Below, one piece after another: positions 22,211-34,896 of a stretch of DNA of 64,000 nucleotides. The translations under genes and the position numbers were made by a program. Numbering within the stretch: the stretch's first letter is position 1; every line of letters begins with the position of its first letter. Origin of the DNA: Anas platyrhynchos (lineage: Eukaryota; Chordata; Aves; Anseriformes; Anatidae); assembly GCF_047663525.1 (NCBI RefSeq), contig NC_092601.1, positions 17,321,501 through 17,385,500 of the forward strand, read 5' to 3'. The notes under the pieces are model-generated. The model saw only the letters and a list, made by a program, of their open reading frames with translations. It made no database searches and was not told where the DNA came from.

Positions 22211-23020
22211 TCGGCCTGCCTGTGTGCTGGGGGGGCTGGAGGGGGGCCCAGCCGGGCTCGCTGCCTGGCTGTGGGGTGAGGGAAAAAGCTTAGAAATTCT
22301 AAAAAAAGGGAAATTCGGGCTCCGGGGGGATTTGTGTGCTGCCCTAGAAACCAGCACGGGGCTGCAGCACGAGCTCGCATCCCCAAAAAAATCTGGTTTG
22401 CTGCGGAGCAAGCGGTGAAGATGTCCCCGTGTCCCCGTCCTCCTGGCCCTGTTTTAGGGTCGGGGTTGCCGCCTTGGTGGCTGTGGCTCAGTGAAGATGT
22501 CCCCATCCTCCTGGCCCTGTTTTAGGGTTGGGGTTGCCACCTCGGTGGCCGTGGTTTGGTGTTTTATCACCCCGGGGTGCTGCACCCCTGTGCTTCGGCC
22601 TCGCCCGCCCTGCCCTGCGCCTTCCTCCCGCAAGAGGGAGATGGGCGTGCGGGGATGGCTGCGTGGGGCCTGCCATGGCGGCCTTCCTCCTCCTCCTCAT
22701 CTTCAAACCCCCCGTGAGGGGTGACCCCAAAGAAAGGGATGAGGAAGGAAATGGAGGCGGGATGCCCCGGAGGAGGGCCTGGCGGTGTCTGTGGTGCACC
22801 CGGCGTTAGTCAGCAGGGAGGGGACGCCCTGCCCTGCGTGGGGACGGGCGCTCGCCTGAGTCACCCGCGGCGTTTGGGGCAGGGTGCTGGGGCCCCGGTT
22901 TCTCTGTGGGGTGCTCCCCGTGAGTCCCCACCCCATTGCTGGAGGCGTGTGGTGCGGCCCCCGGTTGATACAGCCGGGCTGTGGGGCCACGAAGATGGGA
23001 TGTGGGTGTGAAACTGGTAC
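22211..23020. other. Intergenic stretch between ALKBH5 and LLGL1
   Basis: No gene is recognisable. The only structure is a tandem duplication of about 76 bp, starting at about 22415 and again at about 22491 (both contain GTGAAGATGTCCCC and CCTGTTTTAGGGT). The copies differ at several sites. Confidence 0.6.
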
Positions 23021-23024
23021 GGGA

Positions 23025-23660
23025 CCCCAAATTATGAGGCTGCCACAAGTTATGGGGATCCACGTGTTTTGGGACCCCAGGTTAATGGGATCCCCACATT
23101 ATGGGATCCCAGGTTAATGGGATCCCCGCAATATGGGACCCCAAGTTTTGGGGATTCCTTCATTATGGGGCCCCACATTATGAGGATCCCTGTGATATGG
23201 GATCCCACGTTATGGGGATCCCTGAATTATGGGACCCCAGGTTAATGGGATCCCCGCAATATGGGACCCCAGGTTACGGGGATCCCCACAATATGGGAGC
23301 CCAAGTTATGAGGATCCCCACGTTATGGGACCCCAGGTTTTGGGGATCCCTGTGTTATGGGACCCCACATTATGAGGAGGGATCCCTGCAATATGGGACC
23401 CCACATTATGGGGATCCCCGCATTATGGGACCCCAAGTTTTGGGGATCTCCATGTTATGGGACCCCAAGTTTTGGGGATCCCCTCATTATGGGACCCCAC
23501 TTTATGGGGATCCCTGAATCATGGGACCCCAAGTTATGAGGATCCCTGCATTAGGGAACCAAAGTTATGGGGATATCCACATTATGGGACCCCACATTAT
23601 GAGGATCCCTGCGATATGGGACCCCAAGTTTTGGGGATCCCCATGTTATGGGGTCACCCC
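23025..23660. repeat. 30-bp minisatellite upstream of LLGL1
   Basis: About 20 copies of a 30-bp unit built from ATTATGGGACCCCA plus AGTTTTGGGGATCCCC or GTTATGGGGATCCC. Almost every unit has a GGATCC hexamer. Because 30 is divisible by 3, open frames with a 10-residue repeat (for example WDPKFWGSPH) run through it; they have no codon-level sign of being a protein. It ends about 180 bp before the LLGL1 promoter motifs. Confidence 0.9.
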
Positions 23661-23839
23661 ACAGCTGCCTCACAGCTCCATCACCCTATATGTGATGGAG
23701 CCCTGTACCCACAACACCCCATGAGCAATATGTGCAGCCTCAGGGTATCCCCTCTCCCCCCCCCCAACCCTGGAGCTCTACGACCAAAAAAAAAACGAAA
23801 AAAGAGTTAAAAAAAACCCCACACATAAAAGTCCCTGAG

Positions 23840-24201
23840 GCAAAAAACTACAACCCCCAGCATCCCCCGCGCGGCGAGAGGGGAGGGAGGCGAGGAGCGC
23901 ACGCGCAGCGCGGCGGGGCGGGGCGAAGAGGCTCTTGGCGTGCAGAGCGGCCGCTGATTGGCGGAGGCAGCTGTCAGTCAAGGCCCGCGTCCCGCCCCGC
24001 CCCGGCGGTGCCTGCCCGGGCTCGGCGCGAGGCGCTCGGGACCGGGAGGGGGGGGGAGGGGCGGGGGAGGGGGCACCGGGAGCTCGGGGGCCGGGATTTG
24101 GGGTCCGGGGGGGGTCCGGGCTCGGGGGTATTGGGGGCTCGGTAGTGCCCCGTATTCGGTCCCGGTGTTACCGGGGAGCCCCTCCCGGTACCGGCAGCAC
24201 C
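23840..24201 (+). promoter_or_regulatory. LLGL1: LLGL1 CpG-island promoter and 5'UTR
   Basis: A CpG-rich block with a ZNF143/THAP11-type motif ACTACAACCCCCAGCATCCC (about 23847-23866), an inverted CCAAT box GATTGG (23956-23961) and GC boxes CCCGCCCCGCCCC (about 23991-24003). No TATA box. Transcription probably starts around 23.95-24.05 kb and the leader runs unspliced to the ATG at 24202; the start position is inferred. Confidence 0.65.
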
Positions 24202-27200
24202 ATGATGAAGTTTCGGTTCCGGCGGCAGGGAGCGGACCCGCACCGGGAACGGCTCCGCCACGACCTGTTCGCCTTCAGCAAGGTGAGGGGGGCACTGGGG
24301 GGGCGGGAACCGGGAACCGGGACCCCCCCCGTAACCCCCGGGACCCCCCCCATAACCCCCGGGACCACCGGGACCCCCCCCATAACCCCCGGGACCCCCC
24401 CCCCGTAACCCCCGGGACCCCCCCGGGCCCCCCCATCCAGCACCGGGAGCGCGGAGCCCCCCCCAGGGTCCCCCCTGGGTGCTGGGTGCCGGTACCGGGA
24501 CCCCCCCCCCCACCCATCCCCCGGTGTTACCGGGGTCCCTCCTCCCCCTCCTCCCCCCCCCGTTTTTTTTTGGGGTCCCCCCTTGGATTTTGGGGTCCCC
24601 CCCGGTTTTTGGGGTGCCCCCTGGTTTTGGGGACCCCCCTGGTTTTGGGGACCCCCCCCAGCACCGTGCAGCCCCCGGAGCATCCCCGGTGCTGCCCCCC
24701 CCCATATCCCCGGTGGGGGTCCCAAGGAGGCTGCGGGGGGGCTGGGGATGCTCACCGGGGGGGGGGCACCCCAAAAATGCCCCCGGTTTGGGGGAGGGGG
24801 CGCTTTGTGACCCCAAACCCGGTGGGGACGGAGCCCCCCGGGGTGTCCCCGTTGATGCTGGAGGGGGGGGGGGGGGCGCATTTTGGGGACACCCCCATCC
24901 TTCAAACCCCAGCCCCGTGGTGCCGGGGACACCCCCGGGATCACCCCTGACCCCCCCCGGGATGCAGCCCCATTTTTGGGGTCCCCCCCTTTGCTTTCCC
25001 CAAATCCCCCCAAATTTTTATTTTTTTTTTTTTTTTGGGGGGGGGTCTCCCCATCGGAAACGCTGCCAGGAGCAGCCCCATTCCCCCCCCCCCCCGGCCC
25101 CATCCATCCCCGGGGGGCCGCTGCGTGCCCACCTGCCTCGCATTAAGCTCTCCTTATTTATTTATTTTTTGTCATTTTTGCCTTTTTTTTTTATTTTTTA
25201 TAATTTTTATTTTTTCCCCCCTTTCCCCGTGCTCCCAATCTGCCTCGGATTTTGCAGTAATTTGGCCCAGAGCGCCCCTGGGCCGGCCGGAGCAGCCTCC
25301 TGCCGGATGCAACCCCGCTGCCTGGCGGGAGGAAGGGATGCGAAGGGGGTCGGAGGGTTTTTTTTTTTTAGGGTTTTTTAATTTTTGGGATTCCTGGTAG
25401 GGTTTTTTTGGGTGTTCCCAGCTCGGCACCGGGGCGCTGCAGCCCCGTGCCCAGCGGTGGCTTTGGGGTGGCTGCAGGGCGCACAGCGCTCACCCTACAC
25501 ACTTTATGGTGCACGGGGATGGGGAGCGGAACCCAAACCCAAATTTTTTGGGGGTGCCAGAAGGCAGCGGGGTGCCCGGACCCCCGTGATCCCATCCCGT
25601 GGACCCCATCCCTCATTGGGACCCCCGGCGATGGGTGCGCAAAGTCACCCGCCGGCGGCCCCAGACAAAGGCAACGGGGTCCGGGGATCCGGCCGGGCTG
25701 GCTCCGGGAGCTCTTCGTTTGATGGGGATGGAGGGGTGTGTGGGGTGTGTAGGGTGGGGGGGGGGCTGCCCCAAATCCCCGGGAACCCCTCCCGAAACGG
25801 CGAGCCCGGGCACGCCGCCGTCCCCGGACTTCCTTGGGAAGGTGCCCGCGGGCGGCTCAGCCGGGGACGGCTCCGCTCCCAGGCGCTCGCAGGTCCCGCT
25901 CGCCTGGTTCCACTGGTGGGGGGGCACCGTGGGGATGTGGGGGGGGGGCGTTTTGTAGGATTTGGGCTCCCCGAGTGCCTCGGCGTGGCGGGGAGGGGGG
26001 AAATTTGGGGGAGATTTTTGGAGAGGTTCAATGGGGTGGGCGTGCGCCCTGCTAAAACGTCGCCCGGGGCGCTTCGGGCACCGGTGGGTGTTGGGGTGAT
26101 GCTGTTTGCACCGGGGGGGCTCAGGGCGAGCTGGGGGGGGTTTGGGGCAACCTGGGGGGGTTTTGGGGTGAGCTGGGGGGGCTCCGTTTTGACCCGTTTG
26201 TCCCCGCAGACCGTGGAGCACGGCTTCCCCAGCCAGCCCAGCGCCCTGGCCTACGACCCCCGGCTGCGCGTGATGGCCATCGGCACCAAGGCGGGAGCGG
26301 TGAAGCTGTATCCTTCAGCACCGAGGGGGGGGGACATGGGGGGGGGGCACAAACACGCACGTTGCCCCCCCCTCCCCATCCCCAGCCACGTCCCAATGGG
26401 GTCTGTCCGTCCGTCCGTCCGTCCGTCCAGCTGGGCTGCAGCTGCGCCGGGGAAAGGGGGGGGGAGGAAAAGCGGCTGCGTTGTCCAAAACGCCCCCCCC
26501 CTGTTTTCCTCGCCCTGGGGGGCTCCTCCCCGTGCTCCCTGCAGTTGTTTGGGAAGGAAATAGGGGAAAAAAATGGGAAAAAAGGGAGGTGTGGGGTGGG
26601 GGGGGGGAAGTCCCGGGTGTTTTGCAGGGGTCCGGCCGCGCTTTGTTGCTGCTGGGGAGGCTCCAGCGGGGCCGCTGGCGGGCAGCCAGGGCTGGATGCG
26701 GCCCGCGCTCGGGGGGCCCCCGCGCCGCAGGAATGCGGGGTGGGCTCTGGGGGGGGTGGGGGGCGGCCGAGCCTGACGTTTTGGGGGTGGTTGTGTTGGT
26801 TTGGGTTTGTTTTAGGGGCGGGAAGGGGTCCTGGCTGTCCTGCCTCCCCCCTGCATAAAGATTTTTTATTTTTTTTTTTCTGCCTGGGGCCGCGACGTCG
26901 CCGCTCGGCTCGGTGCTGGGTCGGGGGCTGGTCCCAAGGGGGGGGATGCTTGGAGCGGGGTTTGGGACCGGGCGGCGCAGGGAAGCGGGTGAGGAGGAGG
27001 CCCCAGTACCGGCTGCACGGCCGGGAGCTGGCCAAACTGGTGTTACTGGTCGGCGGGGGCACCGCTGGGCGCTCCCTGGCTGGGCTGGGGGCAGCGGGGC
27101 GCAGGCAGCGCGGCACCGGGGGCTGTCACCCTCTGGGGACCCGTGTCCCCCCCCCACAGCTAGAGGGGAAAACGGGGATCCCATCACTTGCTCCCCAAAT

Positions 27201-30200
27201 CGCCTGCCCGTCCCGAGCTGCTCTCGCTGCCTGCTTGTCCCCGGAGCTGCCAGCATCACATTTTGGGGATGCGGCGTTCGGCGCGGTGCCGGCTCCGGTT
27301 TGGAGCCCCCCGGGGTGAGCAGGGACGGGGCGACATCCCCCAACCCCCCCAAGCCGTGGTGGATGCTGCCCCGGGGCTGCAGTTTTTCCCCTTTTTCCTT
27401 GTTCCCCGCGTCCCCAGCCCGGCTGTCTGGCTCCTCCGGGATGTCCCCAGCGCCGCGGCGCCTCCAGCCCGGCCACGCCGGTGCTGCCAGACAGCTCCTG
27501 CCTGTCTGCCCGGGCAGAGCTGCTGCGCCTGTTCCCCGTGCCCAGGACACCGTGCGGGGCATGGGGAGGCAGCGGTGTGGCTGTTTGGGGGGAGAAAAAG
27601 GGCAGGGATATATGGGAACTGTGCTGTGGGGTCTCAGCCATCCCGGTTTTGGGGTGCGGGGTGCGCACGGGGCCACGCGCCGGGCATCCTGGGGGGGAGC
27701 AGCTTGGAGGTTGGCTGCTCGTGGGTGGGCGAAGCAGGGATCGGGGGGCTCCTCGCAGCTGTATGGCCCCGTTAGGGTGCTGTATGGCCCCGTTAGGGTG
27801 CTACATGACCCCGTTGGGGTGCCACAAGGCGCTGGAGCATCGGTGCCGGTCCTACCCCGGTTCCTGCTGAGCGGCGTCGCCGACGGAGGAGCCGGGACCA
27901 GTTGGGTGAGTGCGGCCATGCCGGCACATACCAAACCCCACCCTGTGTGCCGGGCGGCCCCGGGGTGAGAAAGAAGGGGGTGGCGGAGGCCAGGAGCCCG
28001 CCCGGCCCTCGTGCGCCCACCCCAAACCTCGGAAGCACCGGGTACGGGTGGGGGGCACGGCAAGAGCTCGGTGCCCGTGGCCGTGCCGGGGCTGGCGGCG
28101 TCCCCGGTGTCCCCGCGGGGCCGGATCCAAGTGGAGCAGCCGGGCTGAGGGGAGCCCCTGGGAAAGTTGAGGGCACGAGGCCGCCGAGGGCTTTGGGGAC
28201 ATTGTCCGCGCCCGAGCGAGCGTGGCTAATTGGCAACGGCCCCGGCCCCGCTGCCGGCCATTTGGAGCGTAATTGGGCAGCAAAATGAGAGCTGGAAGGG
28301 GGCTCGGAGCTGTCCCGCTGGGGTCCCACGCTGCCAGGAGGGTCCCAAACCTTGGATTGGGGTGCGCAGGGCACGTCCGACCCCAAATCCGAGCGGTGGG
28401 GCCGCAGGGGTTTCCCTGCAGCATCCTCCAAACTCATTTCCCTCGGCCGAGCAGCAAATCCCCCGGCTCGCCGCCATCCGGGGCTGCTCCGGGTCCTTTT
28501 TTTTGAATTTTTTTTGTGGAGCTGGGGTGGGTTTGGGGCAGGAAGCAGGCGGAGGGGGGGGGCGCGGGGGGGAGCTGCTGAATAAGCACCGCGCGGCGGC
28601 TGGCGCAGGAGCAGGGTTGCTCCCAGCAACACGCGAGCCGCGGGGCCGTTGCTTGGTGACCCTCAGAGAGGGACTGGGGGACGCGGGGGGGGACGCGGGG
28701 AGCGGGCTGGGGGGCGGCCAGGGCTATGGGGTGGGGGTCTGTGGGGGTCTGGGTGGGATGAGGAGGGTTAAATCAGGCTTAGATGGGGGGTTGCGGGTTG
28801 AATCGCACCCTGTGGGATTTGGGAATTGGGTGGGGGGGATTTTGGGGGATTTTTTGGGGTGGGCTTCGCTCTTTTTGCTTCCTTAACGCCCCCCCCAGAT
28901 ACGGTGCACCCGGGGTGGAGCTGACGGGCTTGCACAAGGAGACGGCCACCGTCACCCAGCTGCACTTCTTGGCCGGGCAGGTAGGTGGGGGACACCTGGG
29001 GGGTTCTGGGGGGGGTCTCACCGATCCGTGGCCCCCCCCGCCCACCCCGCTGTCCCCCTGCAGGGCTGGCTGCTGTCCCTGCTGGATGACAACACGCTGC
29101 ACCTCTGGGAGATCTACCAGAAGGAGGGCTGCTCCCACCTGGAGGAGACCCGCAGCTTCGGCCTCCCGGCGCGCCCCGGGTTCGGCACCGCTAAGTTCTC
29201 CTCCTCCACACTTGGCTGGGGTCATGGGGGGGCTCCCAGCCTCGTTTTTTCACCCCCCCAGGGGGTGGTGACCCCGCTGTCACTGTGGGTGTTGATGCTT
29301 TTTGCGTTGGGGCGGCGGCAGGCGAGGTCTGCCAGAGTTTACACCCGGCTCCGGCGTGGTGCCGGGGTGGGGTTTGGCCGCGGCGCTGCCAGCTGCGAGG
29401 CTTTGTGCTGTTTGTTTGGCCTGGGGAGGGAGGAAAAAAACCCCAAAACAACGAAAAAAAACCCAAAACAACAAAAAAAAAACACAGCTCGGTGGGGACG
29501 GAGCACGGCGTGGGAGCAGCTCCCGGCCTCCAGACACCTGGGGAGTGATAAGGGGAGCGAGAAGGGCACCGGGCTGGGAGCGGCGCGGGGGAGCGGGCGT
29601 CCCAGCTCGGGCTCCGTGCTGGGAAATGCAGCCCTGGGCACGGGGAGTAAAGAATTGGCTCAGAAGTCACCTGGTGGCCAAACAGCCCGGCTGCTGGCCC
29701 CAAGAATCATCCCCATCCTCGTGGGCTGGCAGGGTTTGGGGATGCTGGGGTGATGCCAGAGCGGGACGGAGAGATTTTAGGGTCTGTGCCCGCTGCTGAC
29801 GCAGCCCCTGGTGTCCCCGCAGCTGCTCCCCCAGCATCACGAGGGTGACGGTGATCCTGCCCATGGCCCTGGGCGCCGTGGCCTGCCTGGGCACCGAGGG
29901 CGGCGCCGTTTACTTCCTCACCCTGCCCGGCCTCGTGCTGCTGGAGGACAAAACCCTCTTCCAGGACGAGATCCTACAAAGGTGAGCGCCGGTTCCGCTC
30001 CCCGAATAATTTGCCCAACCCCGGCCCTTCCTGACCCCGTTTTCTCCCTTTTTTTCCCCCCGTGGTGCAGTGTGCCCGATGAATATCGCTGCGGGAAGGC
30101 TTTGGGGCCGGTGGAGTCCATCCAGGAGCACCCCCGTGATGCTGGCAGGCTCCTCATCGGGTACAGCCGCGGGCTGGTGGCTCTGTGGGACCAGAGCACG

Positions 30201-33200
30201 CGCGCCGTCCAGCACCTCTTCCTGGGGAACCAGGTACCTGAGCCGGGACAGCCCTGGGGAGGGGGGGTCCTGCGGACTGTCCCCTACATTTTGAGCCCCT
30301 TGTTGTGCCCCCCCTGCAGCAGCTGGAGAGCCTGGCCTGGGAGCACAGCGGGAAGAGCATCGTCAGCTCGCACAGCGACGGCGGCTACATGGTGTGGGCG
30401 GCCGGCGGCAGCGGGCAGAGGACGCAGCAGCCCGTCCTCTCCACCATCCCCTACGGTGCGTGGGCTCTTTGGGGGGGGACCCGGGGGGCTCGGGTTGGCG
30501 TCGTGACAGCGGTGCCATCTCCCTTTTGCAGGTCCCTTCCCCTGCAAAGCCATCAACAAGATCCTGTGGCGGACCTGCGAGTCGGGGTAGGTGCCGAGGA
30601 CGCGGGGTGGGTGCTAGTGGTCCTTTAGGGTGTGTAGGATCTGACCCCTCTGCTCGCCCCCCCACCCTGCAGCAACCCCTTCATCATCTTCAACGGCGGC
30701 ATGCCCCGGGCTAGCTACGGCGACCGGCACTGCGTCAGCGTGCTGCAGGGCCAGACCCTGGCCACGCTGGACTTCACCTCCCGAGTCATCGATTTCTTCA
30801 CCGTGCAGAACCCCGAGGTGCCCGAGGGAGGTGGGTCCCGCCGGCACCGTGTCCCCAAGGCTGGGGGGGTGGGGGCTCCCCTAGCAGCACCCCTCTTTAT
30901 TTTTTATTCTTTTTTTTCCTTTCTTAGGCTTTGAGAACCCCCGCGCCCTGGTGGTGCTGGTGGAGGAGGAGCTGGTGGTGATCGACCTGCAGACCCCCGG
31001 CTGGCCCACCATCCCCGCCCCGTACCTGGCCCCGCTCCACTCCTCCGCCATCACCTGCTCCTACCACATCTCCAACGTGCCCCTCAAGCTCTGGGAGAGG
31101 ATCGTCAGCGTCGGGGAGCAGCAGAGCCCCCGCCTCTCCTCCGCGGTGAGTGCTGGGGACGGAGGGGATGCGCACACACCCCCCACACACCCACCCCGAG
31201 TGCCATCGGGTGGGCGCACGGAGCTGTGACGCTCGCTGTCACCCCCCCTCCCAGGCTTGGCCCATCAACGGGGGGAAGAACCTGGCCCAGGAGCCCACGC
31301 AGCGAGGTCTGCTCCTCACCGGGTGAGCGCCTGCCATGGCTCAGCTGTGGAGCCCCACGCATGACGAGGAGGGGGCACGGGGGGGGGTTCCTAAATTGCC
31401 AGGAGGGAGGAGGGGACGTCCCCAGCCCCTTCCCATGGTGGGAGTGGGGCTGGGTGATTCTGGGGGGAAATCCACCAGGAGCTGAAGCCCACGGGGGTGC
31501 AGGGGAGCTGGGGGGGGGCAGCTGCTGGTGCTGGCTGTGCTGACAATCCCCGCTGTGTAGCTCGGTGGCCGGGCAGCAGCACGTCACCCGCTGCGTTGTC
31601 CCCTCACCCCTCCTGGCACGGCGGCCACCAGCGCACAGGCGGCTCTTGTTAACCCCCCCCCCCCCCCTCCTCCTTCACCCCCATGGTGGCCCCGGCAGGC
31701 ACGAGGACGGCACGGTGCGGTTCTGGGACGCCTCGGGGGTGTCTCTGAAGCCTCTCTACAAGCTGGGCACCGCCGGCATCTTCCAGACCGACTGCGAGCA
31801 CAACGACAGCCTCAACCAGGCGGGCGAGGAGGAGTGGCCGCCGTTCCGCAAGGTGACGTCTCGGGGGGACACCGTGGGGGGGAGATGCTGTGGTCCCCGG
31901 CTCCCCCCTGCTTCAGGGGGAGTTGCCCTCGTAGGATCCATCCCAGCTGCGCCGTGGGGACGTGTCCCCTCGCTCGGGGCACAGCTGCTGCCTCGGGGAC
32001 ACAAGGGACGCTTGTTCTGCACTCCCCATCCCATGGGGCGTTGTGGGGGGGGGATACCAGGGCACCGGGGACACGTGGGGACAGAGCTGACCCCGGGCAC
32101 GGTGCCCGGTGCTGCGTGCCACCCCCGGCCCCTCTCCCCTCCCCGCAGGTGGGCTGCTTTGATCCCTACAGCGACGACCCCCGCCTGGGCATCCAGAAGA
32201 TCGCTCTGTGCAAATACACGGCCAAGATGGTGGTGGCAGGCACGGCCGGCCAGGTAGGGATTAGGGGACAAAGCATCCAAGCATGGGGTGCCCCACATCC
32301 CCCCCTACACCCATCCTCGTGGGCAGGATCGAGGATCTTACCCGTGGCAGCCCTCCGTGTCCCCCACCGGCTTCTTGTCCCCTCCCCGCAGGTGCTGGTG
32401 ATGGAGCTGAGCGACGAGAAGTCAGAGCACGCCGTCAGCGTGGCCACGGTGGACCTGCTGCAGGACCGCGAGGGCTTCACCTGGAAGGGCCACGACCGCC
32501 TGGCGCCCCGCAACGGCCCCCTCGCCTTCGCCCCCGGCTTCCAGCCCAGCGTCCTGGTGCAGTGCGTGCCCCCCGCCGCCGTCACCGCCGTCACCCTGCA
32601 CTCCGAGTGGAACCTGGTGGCTTTCGGCACCAGCCACGGCTTCGGGCTCTTCGATTACTACCGGCGCAACCCGGTGCTGGCCAGGTAGCCATATGGGGTG
32701 TTATGGGGGGGGGATGCTCGGGGCTGGGGACCCTACAGAGGGGTCCGGGCGCTGAGCAGCGGTGCCGCAGGTGTACGCTGCACCCCAACGACTCGCTGGC
32801 CATGGAGGGGCCCCTGTCCCGCGTCAAGTCCCTGAAGAAGTCCCTGCGGCAGTCCTTCCGCCGCATCCGCAAGAGCAGGGTGTCGGGCAAGAAGAGGCTC
32901 AACCCCGGCAGCCCCTCCAGCAAGGTGGGCGCAGAGCGGGGCCGGCTCCTCGCCTCCCCGTTTCCCCCCCTCTCCACACCTCCCCGTGTGTGTGTGTGTG
33001 TGTGTGTGTGGGGTGGGGGACTCCTGACCCCCGTTCCCCTGCACCCCCTCCCCACCTCGCAAGGTGCAGGAGGCCAACGCGCAGCTGGCGGAGCAGGCGG
33101 GCCCCCCCGAGGTGGAGATGACCCCGGTGCAGCGGCGGATCGAGCCCCGCTCGGCCGACGACTCGCTCTCCGGCGTGGTGCGCTGCCTCTACTTCGCCGA

Positions 33201-34896
33201 CACCTTCCTGCGGGATGGTGAGAGCCCCCTGCACGTCCCCTCCTGCAGCCACGGCGTGGGGAGAGAGAGAGAGAGGGGGGGATCCTCACGCTGCTGCTGC
33301 TTCTCCTCCCGTCCCGCAGCCGCCCACCACGGCCCCACGATGTGGGCAGGGACCAACTCGGGCTCGGTGTTCGCCTACGCCCTGGAGGTGCCGTCGCAGG
33401 AGAAGTTTTCGGAGCGGGCGGTGGAGGCGGTGCTGGGCAAGGAGATTCAGCTGATGCACCGGGCACCCGTGGTGGCCATCGCCGTGCTGGACGGCCGGGG
33501 GAACCCCCTGCCCGAGCCCTACGAGGTGTCACGGGACCTGGCCAAGGCCCCCGACATGCAGGGCAGCCACTCCATGCTCATCTCCTCGGAGGAGCAGTTC
33601 AAGGTGAGCCTGGGGCTGTGCGCCCACCCCGCCACGGCCCATGTCCCCTCTGGGCGTTCCCATCCAGGCTGGAGCTTGGAAAAGCAACCAGGGTGGGGGT
33701 GACCGAAGGGCTGGGGTGTTTTTTGGGGTCTCACTGCCCTTTGATGAAGGCTTTGGGGCAGCGGGGGGGCGTTCCACCACCTCCTGCACCCCCGGGGGGT
33801 TCCCGTCCCTGCGGCACCCGCCTCCTCTCGCCCTCCCCAGGTCTTCACGCTGCCCAAAGTGAGCGCGAAGACCAAGTTCAAGCTGACGGCCCACGAGGGC
33901 TGCCGGGTTCGGAAGGTGGCTCTGGTGAGCCTGGCGAGCGCCGGCCCCGAGGAACGGGTGGAGAACTGCCTGGCCTGCCTCACCAACCTGGGCGACATCC
34001 ACATCTTCACCGTGCCCAGCCTGCGGCCCCAGGTGCACTACGGCTGCATCCGCAAGGAGGACATCAGCGGCATCGCCTCCTGCGTCTTCACCAAGCACGG
34101 CCAAGGTGAGGGGCCAGCCCCCTATCGCCCCACCTCTTTTTTTTTCCTCCTGGGGGGGGTCCCTGATGGTTCCCTTCCCCAAACACCCTGCAGGTTTCTA
34201 CTTGATCTCGCCCTCCGAGTTCGAGCGCTTCTCGCTGAGTGCCAGGAACGTGACGGAGCCGCTGTGCTGCCTGGAGGTCTCCCGGCTGCAGGACACCTCC
34301 TGCCTCAGGTGGGCTGTGCCGGGGGCTCACCGCGACCCCGGGGGCTTTTTGTGTCCCCCCCCCGGTGCCACCAGCACCAACCTCTCCCCGTGTTTCCTTC
34401 CAGCAACTCGACGGCGACGCCGAAGCTGCCGCAAGCCAACGGCACCCACGTCCCGCACAGCCCCGAGGCCAACCATTCCCCTTCCGACAGTGACAGTGAG
34501 TGACGAGGGGATGGGGGGGGGTGTTTGTGGGTGGGTGGGGGGGTTAATATTTTGGGGCTGGGCATCTCCATCCCCTCCCCGTGGCTCCCCAGGGTCCCCC
34601 GAGGAGCACCAGGCCTCCTTCTCGCCCGGCCCCGTCGACTCGCCCAACAGCAGCATGGAGAACCCGCTGGACACCACCGGGGACATCACGGTGGAAGAAG
34701 TGAAGGATTTCCTGGCGTGAGTTCAGAGCTGGGGGGGGGAGAACGGGAGGAGCGTGTGGGTGCTGCTGGCAGCTGGGGGGGGGGCACGAGGCACATCTCA
34801 CCCCGCTCTGCCCCCAGGTCCTCGGAGGAGGCGGAGAGGAACATGAGGAACGCCAGCGAGGACGAGGCGCGGCCCCCCGGCATCCTCATCAAATGA
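24202..34896 (+). CDS. LLGL1: LLGL scribble cell polarity complex component 1
   Basis: Lethal giant larvae homologue, a cortical WD-repeat scaffold that opposes aPKC/PAR6 in basolateral polarity. Exons: 24202-24282, 26210-26307, 28899-28980, 29064-29194, 29823-29981, 30071-30233, 30320-30455, 30532-30586, 30673-30830, 30928-31145, 31255-31322, 31699-31852, 32149-32253, 32392-32684, 32771-32924, 33064-33217, 33320-33603, 33841-34105, 34194-34308, 34404-34495, 34593-34716, 34818-34896; 1055 aa (human 1064). The start [13 protein letters not shown] is the family N-terminus. Two beta-propellers fill most of the protein (for example [12 protein letters not shown]). The basic aPKC-target segment is at about 653-676, with serines at 654, 658, 662, 669 and 672, matching the human sites offset by one. 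Introns 2 and 4 use weak donors (CT|GTATCC, AA|GTTCTC), chosen because they alone keep phase and match human length. Introns 1 and 2 (1.9 and 2.6 kb) hold only GC-rich DNA and short repeats. Confidence 0.97.
26404..26430. repeat. (GTCC)n tetranucleotide repeat in LLGL1 intron 2
   Basis: About six perfect GTCC units. Confidence 0.85.
27761..27823. repeat. 21-bp x3 tandem repeat in LLGL1 intron 2
   Basis: Three copies of GTATGGCCCCGTTAGGGTGC plus T, the third with four changes. Confidence 0.85.
32986..33011. repeat. (TG)n microsatellite in an LLGL1 intron
   Basis: About 13 TG units in the intron before exon 16, some 50 bp from the acceptor at 33063. Confidence 0.9.

Noticed and set aside
23101-23810. 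Overlapping 60-138 codon frames with a MGxPxxWDPKFWG repeat
   Set aside because: 30-bp minisatellite read in frame; different frames give equally long repeats, which real coding DNA would not.
26315-28063. 582-codon minus-strand open frame in LLGL1 intron 2
   Set aside because: Pro/Arg/Ala-rich composition typical of GC-rich DNA read antisense. No family resemblance, and it lies wholly inside an intron.
29180-29186. GG|GTTCGG as donor of LLGL1 exon 4
   Set aside because: It keeps phase but removes five residues present in human; AA|GTTCTC after 29194 gives the same length as human, so I preferred it.
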